Of a stretch of 16,761 nucleotides of DNA, positions 6,701 through 14,426 are shown piece by piece; the stretch's first letter is position 1, and each line of letters opens with the position of its first letter. This DNA comes from Ignatzschineria sp. (GTDB lineage: Bacteria; Pseudomonadota; Gammaproteobacteria; Cardiobacteriales; Wohlfahrtiimonadaceae): positions 1-16,761 of the forward strand of contig JASLEF010000017.1 in the NCBI GenBank assembly GCA_030151245.1, written 5' to 3'. A model generated the notes under the pieces. It saw only the letters and a program-made list of their open reading frames with translations. It did not search any database and was not told where the DNA came from. The translations under genes were made by a program, and so were the position numbers.

Positions 6701-7465
6701 TTAGTTCGTCGGTAAACTTAAAATTTCGTAACCATCTTCTGTCACTAAAATAGCATGCTCCCATTGAGCCGTTAGAGACCTATCGCGCGTCACTGCCGTC
6801 CAGCCATCGCCTAAGACCTTGACTGCTGATTTTCCAACATTAATCATGGGCTCAATCGTAAAGATCATGCCGGGTTCCATAATATCAGTCACCATCGGTG
6901 AATCGTAATGCAAGACTTGTGGTGCCTCATGGAGCGCTAGCCCCACACCATGCCCACAAAAATCTTGAACAACGGAGTAGTTATGGGCATGTGCATGTTT
7001 TTGAATCGCACGGCCAATATTTCTAAATGGCGCTCCCGGTTTAACTTCCTCAATCCCGAGCATCATGCACTCATAAGTCACATCCACTAAACGCTGTGCG
7101 AGTATCGAAACCTCCCCCACACAGAACATTTGGCTTGAATCCCCAAAGAACCCATCTTTTGCCAAGCAGATATCAATATTGACGATATCCCCCTCTTTTA
7201 GCTTACGATCTCCCGGAATTCCGTGACAAACGACATGATTTAAAGAGATACAGCTCGCCCCAGGAAAAGGGGGTTGTCCATAATTTAAACTGCCTGAAAT
7301 CAGACCATCTTCCGTCATCCAGCCATGGATGAGATCATCTAGCTCCTGCGTTGTTACGCCGGCTTTCACATACGGCTTAATGCGCTTTAAAAGATTCGCC
7401 ACCGCTTGATTCGCTTTACGGATACCATCGATCTGTTCTGGTGTTTTAATTGTAATTTCTGACAT
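6701..7465 (-). CDS. map: Type I methionine aminopeptidase
   Basis: This 254-residue cytosolic metalloprotease removes the initiator Met from nascent proteins. All five metal ligands are visible: D98 (NIDIC), D109 (FGDSS), H172 (CGHGVG), E205 (FTIEPMI) and E236 (QWEHAIL). The second-shell histidines H81 (CHGIPG) and H179 (LHEAPQV) are also there. The length is that of the basic bacterial type I enzyme without extensions. The helix after H172 reads GLALHEAPQV, whereas E. coli has GRGFHEEPQV, so it may be one of several Map paralogues. AAAGGA lies about 6 nt before the ATG. It stands alone between two spacers rather than beside rpsB; the dcd terminator upstream implies its own promoter. Confidence 0.94.
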   Translation of the reverse strand: MSEITIKTPEQIDGIRKANQAVANLLKRIKPYVKAGVTTQELDDLIHGWMTEDGLISGSLNYGQPPFPGASCISLNHVVCHGIPGDRKLKEGDIVNIDICLAKDGFFGDSSQMFCVGEVSILAQRLVDVTYECMMLGIEEVKPGAPFRNIGRAIQKHAHAHNYSVVQDFCGHGVGLALHEAPQVLHYDSPMVTDIMEPGMIFTIEPMINVGKSAVKVLGDGWTAVTRDRSLTAQWEHAILVTEDGYEILSLPTN

Positions 7466-7541
7466 TTTGATCCTTTAATAACAACAATTCTAATACAACC
7501 TCACGTCTCTTCATTTTTTGACGTTATTTGACAAGGTTCTT

Positions 7542-7573
7542 AAAAAAATTAAAGCGCATTACGCGCTCTAATT
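7542..7573 (-). terminator. Strong intrinsic terminator after dcd
   Basis: On the minus strand AATTAGAGCGC pairs with GCGCTTTAATT (11 bp, one G-U pair) across a 5-nt loop, and the second arm runs into a stretch of seven T. It begins 10 nt after the dcd stop. The G-U pair favours the minus-strand reading. It is the clearest terminator in the window and separates dcd from map. Confidence 0.88.
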
Positions 7574-7583
7574 CGATAACGGA

Positions 7584-8150
7584 TTAAGTACGCGGTAGCG
7601 TCACGCCCGTTTGACCTTGATACTTCCCTCCACGATCTTTATAAGAGACATCACACTCTTTATCAGACTCCAGGAAGAGCATTTGTGCAACGCCCTCTCC
7701 CGCATAGATCTTCGCGGGAAGATTCGTTGTATTAGAGAATTCTAATGTCACGTGACCTTCCCATTCAGGTTCTAGTGGCGTGACATTTACAATAATTCCA
7801 CAACGCGCATAGGTCGATTTCCCAAGGCAAATCGTTAAAACGCTACGAGGAATACGGAAATACTCTACAGTACGCGCAAGCGCAAAAGAATTTGGCGGAA
7901 TAATACAAACATCGGAGACCACATCCACAAAACTATTTTCATCAAAGTTTTTGGGGTCAACAATGCTTGAGTTAATATTGGTAAAGATCTTAAACTCATT
8001 ACTACAACGTACATCATAGCCATAGCTCGATGTTCCGTAGCTAATAATGCGACCCTTTTCATTTTCTCGGACTTGCCCGGGCTCAAATGGCTCTATCATG
8101 CCATGTTTTTCTGCCTGCTCGCGAATCCAATGGTCTGCTTTAATTGACAT
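7584..8150 (-). CDS. dcd: dCTP deaminase
   Basis: Dcd deaminates dCTP to dUTP, feeding dTMP synthesis; it is a trimer related to dUTPase. The 188-residue length is close to E. coli (193). SSYGYDVR is at 41-48, the phosphate-binding GKSTYARCG at 110-118, and TPLEPEWEGHVTLEFSNTT (124-142) contains the catalytic glutamate E137. GEGVAQMLF (151-159) and the GKYQGQTG tail are also standard. AAGGAAAG lies upstream of the ATG at 8148-8150. It follows mrp by 167 nt, an order (mrp then dcd) that I recall also in Pseudomonas. The spacer holds two GC-rich hairpins. A strong terminator follows. Confidence 0.95.
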   Translation of the reverse strand: MSIKADHWIREQAEKHGMIEPFEPGQVRENEKGRIISYGTSSYGYDVRCSNEFKIFTNINSSIVDPKNFDENSFVDVVSDVCIIPPNSFALARTVEYFRIPRSVLTICLGKSTYARCGIIVNVTPLEPEWEGHVTLEFSNTTNLPAKIYAGEGVAQMLFLESDKECDVSYKDRGGKYQGQTGVTLPRT

Positions 8151-8258
8151 ACGTTTTCTTTCCTTTCCTAATTAACGCTTGCTAGTACAATTCAATTCCG
8201 CGCTCATATTTAAAAACTCGTGACGCAATGAACGCGGATGATCTCATTCGCTCTATCT

Positions 8259-8293
8259 GAGATGTCACGCCATCTCTGCGAGGCGACTCTCGC
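8259..8293. other. Two tandem hairpins in the mrp-dcd spacer
   Basis: GAGATG/CATCTC with a 6-nt loop (8259-8276) is followed after one base by GCGAG/CTCGC with a 6-nt loop (8278-8293). Both stems are perfect. No T-run follows on either strand, so they are not ordinary intrinsic terminators. They lie 25-60 nt after the mrp stop on the minus strand and could shape the 3' end or stability of the mrp message, or regulate dcd. Confidence 0.5.
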
Positions 8294-8317
8294 GCGATCT
8301 CCTAAGAGACATAATCC

Positions 8318-9424
8318 TTATTTTAATTCTCGACCTTGTGATTGCTGTACCACCACTTTCGGGAATCCTGCCATTCTATCACGCTCACGCAATGATAAAA
8401 CTGCTCCCATTTTAATCGCAATTTCTTGATAAAGTTTTGCTAATGGGTCTTCAGTCGTTGCCGTTGGCTTTCCACTATCCGCTTCTTCACGAATCTTCTT
8501 ATTCAATGGCATCCGACCTAACAGCGTAAAGCCCTCTTTCTCGGCTAATTCTTTACCACCATCACTTCCAAAGATTGCCTCTTCATGACCACAGTTTGAA
8601 CAGATGTGATAACTCATATTCTCTACAATACCTAGAATAGAGATTCCCACTTTCTCAAACATCGTAATCCCTTTACGGGCATCTAATAGTGCGATATCTT
8701 GCGGCGTCGTCACAATAACACTACCGGCAACCGGTACTTGCTGAGCAAGCGTTAATTGAATATCACCCGTTCCTGGTGGCATATCTACAATCAGATAATC
8801 GAGATCCTTCCAATTCGTCTCTTTCAACATCTGTGCTAATGCTGAAACAGCCATCGGTGCTCGCCAAATAGCCGCATCTCGATCTGCAATTAAATAACCA
8901 ATTGAGTTTGTTTGTAGCCCTTGAGTTAATACTGGCTCCATTGATTTACCGTCAATAGATCGTGGCTTTTCATGACTGTTGAGCATCGTTGGTAAACTCG
9001 GACCATAAATATCCGCATCCAAGATTCCTACTTTAGCACCCTCATTTAAGAGCGATAGCGCAAGGTTCACTGAAGTTGTTGATTTACCAACCCCACCTTT
9101 CCCTGAAGCAACAGCAATAATATTCTTCACATTCGGTAGTGCATGTAATTGACCTTGAACTTTATGTGCCACGATCTTTGTACTCACACTCACTGCCACA
9201 CTTAGGCCTGTCTCTTTTGCAATCAATGTTTCTAAAGAGTTTTTAATCGCTTCGCTATGCGCTTTTGCATAGAAACCTAGGACAATATCGACGTTAATCT
9301 GCGGCGATGAACCTTCGCTGATTTCCACTGATTTCACACATCCCGCCGAAACTAGATCCGTTTCCAAAAATGGGTCAGTTTGCTGTTTAATAAGACCTTC
9401 AATCATCTCTTTTGTCACTTTCAT
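8318..9424 (-). CDS. mrp: Mrp/ApbC Fe-S cluster carrier ATPase
   Basis: This 368-residue Mrp/NBP35 P-loop protein binds and delivers Fe-S clusters. Residues 1-90 form the MIP18/DUF59-like domain. The deviant Walker A GKGGVGKST is at 108-116, DADIYGPSLP at 136-145, and VDMPPGTGD at 213-221. The cluster-bridging CSNC pair is C275 and C278. GAGG lies 8 nt before the ATG at 9422-9424. The metG gene that often neighbours mrp is absent; a terminated tsaE transcript lies upstream, so mrp must have its own promoter in 9425-9625. With the IscA-like gene at 16326-16643 it gives the window two separate cluster-carrier systems. Confidence 0.95.
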   Translation of the reverse strand: MKVTKEMIEGLIKQQTDPFLETDLVSAGCVKSVEISEGSSPQINVDIVLGFYAKAHSEAIKNSLETLIAKETGLSVAVSVSTKIVAHKVQGQLHALPNVKNIIAVASGKGGVGKSTTSVNLALSLLNEGAKVGILDADIYGPSLPTMLNSHEKPRSIDGKSMEPVLTQGLQTNSIGYLIADRDAAIWRAPMAVSALAQMLKETNWKDLDYLIVDMPPGTGDIQLTLAQQVPVAGSVIVTTPQDIALLDARKGITMFEKVGISILGIVENMSYHICSNCGHEEAIFGSDGGKELAEKEGFTLLGRMPLNKKIREEADSGKPTATTEDPLAKLYQEIAIKMGAVLSLRERDRMAGFPKVVVQQSQGRELK

Positions 9425-9436
9425 AGGTTCATCCTC

Positions 9437-9470
9437 GTTAGAACAGATTTTTGATGTCCTCTATTCTAAC
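9437..9470 (-). promoter_or_regulatory. Candidate mrp promoter -10 with overlapping inverted repeat
   Basis: On the minus strand TAGAAT (9463-9468) lies 17 nt after TTAATT and about 38 nt before the mrp ATG, a plausible -10 with a poor -35. It overlaps GTTAGAA, whose partner TTCTAAC directly precedes the GAGG ribosome binding site (arms at 9437-9443 and 9464-9470). The overlap could make the repeat a repressor site. Assigned by eye. Confidence 0.3.
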
Positions 9471-9564
9471 ACTGCTAGCGAAATAAATTAACCTTGTAAA
9501 TGCAAACCATTAAAATTATCTTGAGAACTGTAAAGTTAGGCTTTTCCACCCTTTTATCGATCCC

Positions 9565-9585
9565 GTTCTAAGTCAATTTTAGAAC
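9565..9585. repeat. Palindrome GTTCTAA-N7-TTAGAAC upstream of mrp
   Basis: A perfect inverted repeat with 7-bp arms and a 7-nt centre, about 140 nt before mrp. The heptamer TTAGAAC also occurs at 9438-9444, inside the inverted repeat next to the mrp ribosome binding site. This could be a pair of binding sites for one regulator, or chance in AT-rich DNA. Confidence 0.4.
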
Positions 9586-9625
9586 AATATTTTCCTAGGG
9601 TACGCCGCACTTTTTACAAAGCAAT

Positions 9626-9655
9626 AAAAAAGCATCTTTCATCTCTGAATGATGC
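9626..9655 (-). terminator. Intrinsic terminator after tsaE
   Basis: On the minus strand GCATC pairs with GATGC, an A/A mismatch follows, then TTCA pairs with TGAA around a 4-nt loop (GAGA); six T follow directly. It is about 50 nt downstream of the tsaE stop and ends the MATE-tsaE transcript before mrp. Confidence 0.82.
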
Positions 9656-9702
9656 CTCTTCTTCATGTCACTACCACGCAAATAGATTCTCGCAGAAAAA
9701 CA

Positions 9703-10176
9703 TCAACAATCTGCCGAAACGCTCGTTAAGAGCGTATCACCAATAGTCGTGTAAGATTGAATATGGATCGTTAATGTCTCTCCTTCCCGACGAAGTTGCA
9801 ATACTAAATCTGCCGCAGGTAAAACCCCTTCTCCTTTTTCCGGCCATTCAATTAACCAAATTCCATCTTCTTCCAACAACCCTAGATCAAACAACTCAAT
9901 AGGCGACGCCAGACGATAGAGATCCGCATGTAAAATCGTTCGATCTTCTAATTCATAAGGCTCAATCAAAGTATATGTAGGACTTTTTACCGCGCCTTTT
10001 ACCCCAAAGGCTTGAATAAAATAACGTGAAAAAGTTGTCTTCCCAGCCCCTAAATTTCCCTCTAAATAGAGCTTACAATTTAGCAAATCTGCTTTCACAA
10101 TCCATTTTGCTAAAGTTCTCGCAAATAGCGCTGTTTCTTCTTCACTCTTTAAAACTCGATCTAATACTACCGACAT
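9703..10176 (-). CDS. tsaE: tRNA t6A synthesis ATPase TsaE (YjeE)
   Basis: TsaE is the ATPase partner of TsaB/TsaD in making N6-threonylcarbamoyladenosine at position 37 of ANN-decoding tRNAs. In this 157-residue protein the Walker A GNLGAGKTT is at 40-48, SPTYTL at 65-70, HADLYR at 83-88, and LIEWPEKG at 108-115. These are the family's nucleotide- and partner-binding motifs. It starts 3 nt after the MATE stop, and its AGGAG site overlaps the end of that gene, so translation is probably coupled. The amiB-mutL genes that often follow tsaE are absent; a terminator closes the unit instead. Confidence 0.95.
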   Translation of the reverse strand: MSVVLDRVLKSEEETALFARTLAKWIVKADLLNCKLYLEGNLGAGKTTFSRYFIQAFGVKGAVKSPTYTLIEPYELEDRTILHADLYRLASPIELFDLGLLEEDGIWLIEWPEKGEGVLPAADLVLQLRREGETLTIHIQSYTTIGDTLLTSVSADC

Positions 10177-10179
10177 TCT

Positions 10180-11568
10180 TTAAACTCCTAACGCCACCGC
10201 TTCTGTTGGCTGAACAGGCAATTTACGGGACAAAATTGCTAACCTGATATTGAGGAAGATGGCCGCAAATAAAATCCCCACAATCAATCCAATCCAAACG
10301 CCTGCGGCCTCCATGTTTTTGACAACACCTAAATAATAGCAAAGAGGGAAAGCAATTAGCCAATAGGAAGCAATCCCCAAAAGCATCGGTACTTTCGTAT
10401 CCTTCATTCCTCGAAGCACTCCATTGGCGGCAATTTGTAATCCATCTGGCAACTGGAAAAAGATTGAGTAGATAATTAATGCCGCACTCATATGCACAAT
10501 TTCTGGATTACTATTGTAAAGCTGTGGAATATGATAACGCGCGCCAAATAGAATTAAACTTGTCATGACCATTAAACCAACGACGACCACCAAGCCCATA
10601 CGGCTCACACGTCGCACACTCACATAATCCATGCGCCCCATTCGATGCCCAGTCATCGCCGTTAACGCCATAGCTAAGCTCACAGGAATCATAAAAGTTA
10701 AAGAGGTAATCGACAACGAAATCTGATGACTCGCAACAACATTCGTCCCGAACTGCCCTAAAATTAGCCCTGCAGCGGAGAAGATCGCGACTTCCGCAAA
10801 CAAGGTCGCCCCACTAGGCAGCCCTACCCGAATCATTTCTCTCAGGCGCTGATCAGGCCTTTCAAACTTACTGAAAAGCTTTAAGCTTTTTAAACGAGGA
10901 TCGATAAATGTAAAGAGAATAAGTAATCCCAACATTACCCAGAAGGTTAACCCTGTCCCGACACCAGAACCGATAATCCCGTAACTAGGAATGCCAAAAG
11001 CCTCATAGCCATTGACTAAAATATAGTTCAAGATCGCATTCGCCACAAAACCAACACCACAAACAATCGTAATAATAACGGGACGAGCCACCCCATCACA
11101 AACCGCACGTAAACTGTTAAAGATTAAAATTGCCGGCGCCCCAATACTTAAAGCTCTTAAATATGAAACAGTCCCCGGAATTAAGGTCTCATCCACTCGA
11201 ATCAGTCTTAATAAAGATTCTGAAAAAAAGTTCATAATCAATACGACTAACAACATTAATACTATCGATATCAGCAAACCATTATGCCAAATGGTCGCGA
11301 CTTCCATCATTTTCCCACGACCAAATTCATGCGCACTAAAAATAGCAACACTCATTAAAACGCCCGTACTGCAGAGCAGTAAGGGATTCCAAATCATGAC
11401 CCCCAACCCTACAGATGCTTGTACCGCATCATTAAAATGCCCGGTAATAGCCACATCAACAGCACCCATTCCCACCAAAAACCATTGCGTAATGAGAATC
11501 GGCATCATTAGGCTTAATAGCGTTTTAAACTCTTCTTTTTGAAAACGAAAACGTCCAAAAAATTTCAT
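10180..11568 (-). CDS. MATE family efflux transporter (NorM-like)
   Basis: A 462-residue inner-membrane antiporter with about 12 hydrophobic segments in two related halves. The N-half begins LLSLMMPILITQWFLVGMGAVDVAITGHF and the C-half repeats the pattern with VGLPSGATLFAEVAIFSAAG. Length and the DVAITGHF and TGHRMGRMD stretches fit NorM-like MATE proteins, which expel cationic drugs or metabolites using Na+ or H+. The substrate cannot be read from sequence. AAAGGAG lies 7 nt before the ATG at 11566-11568, a strong ribosome binding site. It is the first gene of a two-gene unit with tsaE. Confidence 0.9.
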   Translation of the reverse strand: MKFFGRFRFQKEEFKTLLSLMMPILITQWFLVGMGAVDVAITGHFNDAVQASVGLGVMIWNPLLLCSTGVLMSVAIFSAHEFGRGKMMEVATIWHNGLLISIVLMLLVVLIMNFFSESLLRLIRVDETLIPGTVSYLRALSIGAPAILIFNSLRAVCDGVARPVIITIVCGVGFVANAILNYILVNGYEAFGIPSYGIIGSGVGTGLTFWVMLGLLILFTFIDPRLKSLKLFSKFERPDQRLREMIRVGLPSGATLFAEVAIFSAAGLILGQFGTNVVASHQISLSITSLTFMIPVSLAMALTAMTGHRMGRMDYVSVRRVSRMGLVVVVGLMVMTSLILFGARYHIPQLYNSNPEIVHMSAALIIYSIFFQLPDGLQIAANGVLRGMKDTKVPMLLGIASYWLIAFPLCYYLGVVKNMEAAGVWIGLIVGILFAAIFLNIRLAILSRKLPVQPTEAVALGV

Positions 11569-11768
11569 TCTCGAATTCTCCTTTCTATATGATTACTTAA
11601 ATATCTTAAAATCTTTCAGCTCAGTCATTTGTCCCTATGGCAACTCTATTTTTACCTCAAGATAAGAAGCCGGCATTTTACCCTAAGTCATCAGATTTAC
11701 CGCTATATTTCTTTTAAACTCAGCAAAACAGTTAGAATAAATAATAACGTCTAATAATAATGCTTCCT

Positions 11769-11799
11769 TATCAAGTCAGCACATGATTTCAACTTGATA
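11769..11799. repeat. 8-bp inverted repeat after uvrC
   Basis: TATCAAGT (11769-11776) and ACTTGATA (11792-11799) form a perfect stem around 15 nt, about 25 nt downstream of the uvrC stop. No T-run follows on the minus strand. The rest of the 253-nt spacer up to the MATE gene shows only an 11-codon frame (ATG near 11632 on the minus strand) of doubtful meaning. Confidence 0.45.
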
Positions 11800-11821
11800 C
11801 ACTATCCAGTCTCCATCACTA

Positions 11822-13669
11822 CTAACCGATCTCTCGTAACCCCTGATAGACAACTTCCGCCAACTTTTGACTAATCCCCGGCACCTTCGCGATATCCTCT
11901 ATCGCAGCACTTTTCAGAGAGTCCAACCCTCCGAAATGAGTTAATAATGCAGTTCGTCTAGTCTCACCAATTCCGGGAATATCCTCTAAAACCGATCGTC
12001 TTCTCATCTTATCGCGCCTTGTCCGATGCCCTTCGATCGCAAAACGGTGCGCCTCATCTCGAATTTGGGTCAAAAGATGAAATGCCGGCGAGCTAGAATC
12101 AAGCGGCAACGGTGCCTTATCACGCATCCAGATAATATCCTTTCCTCGCACTTTCCCCTCTCCTTCCGAAATGCTGAGTAGCGGTAAGTGTGATAGCCCT
12201 AACTGATCTAACACTTCAATCGCCACTTGTAGCTGCCCTTTACCTCCATCAATCAGGAGTAAATCAGGAAACCCTTGCGAATCTTTCTTCGGGTCTTTAC
12301 CTTTAAATCTGCGAGTTAAAGCTTGACGCATAGCTTCATAATCATCCCCTGCCGTAACGTCCTCTATATTAAAGCGACGATAGTATTTCTTAGTAAATCC
12401 TTCCGACGTATAGACCACATTAGACGCAACCGTTCGCTCACCAAAGCTATGAGAGATATCAAAACATTCAATGCGTTGAATCGAACCTTTAACCCCCAAC
12501 AAACAATTGAGCGCAAAGAGCCGGTCTTCTACCTGCGCTCGGCTCGCAAGCTTAATATTCACAGAATGCTGTGCATTACTCACCACCATCTCCAGCAACT
12601 TACGCTTTCGTCCTCGAACATTATGCGGATACTGTAACTGTACGGAATAATCTACTATTTCAGACAACCCCAGCAACAACCAAGTCTCTTCCTCTTCTGA
12701 TAACAATGTATTTAAAATAATATTTCTTGGCGGCTGTCGATGTTCTCCGTAATATTGCGCCACAAAAGCGCTCATGACCTCCTCTTCAGAAGTATCTTTC
12801 GGCACTTTAGGAAAATAAGCCCTCGTTCCTAAAACTCGCCCATCTCGCACGGTCATCACCTCTACATTCACGATTTCTGCAGAAATATAGAGTGCATGAA
12901 TATCTAAAGAATCGTGATTATCTTCCATCATATTCGAGCCCTGTATTTCTCGAATATATTGAATTTGATCCCGGATTTCCCCTGCTTTTTCAAATTGAAG
13001 ATCTTGACTATAAAGCGTCATCTTGGCAATTAATAGGTCGACCAATTTTTGTGAATCACCTCGCAAAAATAACATCGCCTCTTCTACCGTCTCCAAATAA
13101 GCTTGACGTGTAATTTTATCAACGCATGGAGCGCTACAACGGGCAATCTGATACTGTAAGCAAGGTCTTGTTCGATGACTATAGAAACTATCCTCACACT
13201 CTCGAACCCGAAAGACTTTTGATATCAGATTTAATGTTTCACGCACAGCTCCCGAAGAGGGGAAAGGACCAAACATCCTACCTCGGCGTTTACGAGCACC
13301 ACGATAGAAACTAAAACGTGGAAAAGGGTGATCTGAAACATAAATATAAGGATAACTTTTATCATCAATCAGTCGAACGTTATAGCGCGGTCGATACTCT
13401 TTAATCAAATTACTCTCAAGCAATAGCGCATCTCGCTCCGTTGCTGTAATAGTTGTCTCAATTGAGGCAATATTCGCCACCAAGGCTTGCGTTTTGGGTG
13501 GGAGCTGCTTGGTTTTAAAATAACTCGTTAGACGATTTTTTAAATTTTTTGCTTTCCCCACATAGATCACATCACCATGAATATCCCGCATCATATAAAT
13601 TCCGGGCATTAAGGGCGCATGTTTTAAAAAATCATTGGCATCAAACTTTACACTATCTGGCTGAGTCAT
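11822..13669 (-). CDS. uvrC: Excinuclease ABC subunit C
   Basis: UvrC makes both incisions in nucleotide excision repair. The 615-residue protein has the full layout. The GIY-YIG nuclease has GIY at 23-25, YVG at 36-38, R46 and E85. The four-cysteine set is C158, C170, C178 and C182, reported to hold an Fe-S cluster in E. coli UvrC. The UvrB-binding UVR helix pair lies near 205-245. The RNase H-like nuclease has D404 (FDISHSFG), D474 (LLIDGGKGQL) and H541 (RDEAHRFA), and two helix-hairpin-helix motifs (IPGIG, VPGIS) end the protein. The ribosome binding site before the ATG at 13667-13669 is weak. It is divergent from the ACT-domain gene across 186 nt. Confidence 0.97.
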   Translation of the reverse strand: MTQPDSVKFDANDFLKHAPLMPGIYMMRDIHGDVIYVGKAKNLKNRLTSYFKTKQLPPKTQALVANIASIETTITATERDALLLESNLIKEYRPRYNVRLIDDKSYPYIYVSDHPFPRFSFYRGARKRRGRMFGPFPSSGAVRETLNLISKVFRVRECEDSFYSHRTRPCLQYQIARCSAPCVDKITRQAYLETVEEAMLFLRGDSQKLVDLLIAKMTLYSQDLQFEKAGEIRDQIQYIREIQGSNMMEDNHDSLDIHALYISAEIVNVEVMTVRDGRVLGTRAYFPKVPKDTSEEEVMSAFVAQYYGEHRQPPRNIILNTLLSEEEETWLLLGLSEIVDYSVQLQYPHNVRGRKRKLLEMVVSNAQHSVNIKLASRAQVEDRLFALNCLLGVKGSIQRIECFDISHSFGERTVASNVVYTSEGFTKKYYRRFNIEDVTAGDDYEAMRQALTRRFKGKDPKKDSQGFPDLLLIDGGKGQLQVAIEVLDQLGLSHLPLLSISEGEGKVRGKDIIWMRDKAPLPLDSSSPAFHLLTQIRDEAHRFAIEGHRTRRDKMRRRSVLEDIPGIGETRRTALLTHFGGLDSLKSAAIEDIAKVPGISQKLAEVVYQGLREIG

Positions 13670-13731
13670 ATATCATTATCTTCGCTAAAAAAAACCATCT
13701 AATAATTATCTATCAATGTTTTATAAAAATA

Positions 13732-13747
13732 TAAAAATCAATTTTTA
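13732..13747. repeat. Palindrome TAAAAAT-CA-ATTTTTA between uvrC and the ACT gene
   Basis: A perfect 7-bp-arm palindrome in the AT-rich divergent spacer. A second inverted repeat, TGCTTTA/TAAAGCA (13749-13755 and 13774-13780), lies next to it. Both are in the right place to act on either promoter, but AT-rich sequence makes such repeats likely by chance. Confidence 0.35.
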
Positions 13748-13803
13748 GTGCTTTAGATGGGCACAATTTACTATAAAGCAGTGATTTACCTACCATTCAG
13801 TGG

Positions 13804-13809
13804 TATATT
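13804..13809 (+). promoter_or_regulatory. Candidate -10 box for the ACT-domain gene
   Basis: TATATT lies about 47 nt before the chosen start and 17 nt after GTGATT, a weak -35. A TACCA/TGGTA hairpin (13791-13805) overlaps it. Assigned by eye and uncertain. Confidence 0.25.
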
Positions 13810-13855
13810 AACCGCTAAAAATCTCCAAAACTATCATTAAAAAGGATATATGCCC

Positions 13856-14278
13856 ATGTCTAAACCTTCTTCACTTCAAGAAGTTTTACAGAATCTTGAT
13901 CCGGTGATCTCACAGCACACCTATGTTTACGTTGGCGTTAACAATCAATCATTACTCAAAGTTTTGGGCTATGATCCTTTAGCTTTTTATAAAGAAAAAT
14001 CAGGCATTACACTGATTTTACGTAAAGAGGATGCGGATAATAACTTCTTAACTTATGAAAATGAGTTCTGCAAAATTACGCTTAATGCCCCTTTTCATTT
14101 TGATTGCACCGGATTAACAGCAATCATCTCTAGTGCACTCGCTAAAGCAGGGATTGCTATTCGTCCCATTCAAACGGTCTATAGTCGTTTCATTTTAATC
14201 GAAAAAGGTGATGCCCATACTGCGCTTGAAATTTTAGTCTCTCTTCAAAAGAAAATACAAGGATTCTCTGCACACTAA
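13856..14278 (+). CDS. Small ACT-domain protein (COG3602/DUF2241-like)
   Basis: The only plus-strand gene. The 140-residue product has an N-terminal part (about 1-60) with HTYVYVGV and SGITLILRKEDAD, then an ACT-type ligand-binding fold at about 68-135. That part includes FCKITLNAPFHFDCTGLTAIISSALAKAGIAI, the usual alternating strand and helix, and a final strand FILIEKGDAHTALEIL. This matches the stand-alone ACT proteins of COG3602 as I remember them, which are uncharacterised and may sense an amino acid. The ATG at 13850 is only 3 nt after the AAGGA site, so I prefer the ATG at 13856, 9 nt after it. It is divergent from uvrC and convergent with the AsnO-like gene. Confidence 0.8.
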   Translation: MSKPSSLQEVLQNLDPVISQHTYVYVGVNNQSLLKVLGYDPLAFYKEKSGITLILRKEDADNNFLTYENEFCKITLNAPFHFDCTGLTAIISSALAKAGIAIRPIQTVYSRFILIEKGDAHTALEILVSLQKKIQGFSAH

Positions 14279-14361
14279 CCATCTGTAGCATCATCTGTAA
14301 CCATTTTCTTTAAAGCGTTTAGAGTTAACTATCTATAAAATCAATGCCCTTCTACCGCTTC

Positions 14362-14395
14362 TTATGACAAACAGTGACGGCCACTTATGTCATAA
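14362..14395. other. Hairpin between convergent genes
   Basis: TTATGAC (14362-14368) pairs with GTCATAA (14389-14395), and an inner AGTG/CACT stem (14373-14376 and 14382-14385) continues it across an internal loop. It sits between the ends of the ACT-domain gene and the AsnO-like gene, where a bidirectional terminator would be expected, but no T-run follows on either strand. Its AT-rich arms may still slow transcription. Confidence 0.4.
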
Positions 14396-14401
14396 TTCAC
14401 C

Positions 14402-14424
14402 ATAAAAGAGCATTCGCATCTTTA
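14402..14424 (-). terminator. Weak candidate terminator after the AsnO-like gene
   Basis: On the minus strand, a few nt after the stop, AAAGA-(T)-GC pairs with GC-TCTTT around a GAAT loop with one bulged T, and the T-run is only CTTTTAT. The geometry is right but the stem is weak. Confidence 0.3.
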
Positions 14425-14426
14425 TA

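Noticed and set aside
11599..11634. An 11-codon leader peptide before the MATE gene (minus strand)
   Set aside because: There is no run of a regulatory amino acid and no attenuator hairpin with a T-run after it; a frame this short is expected by chance.
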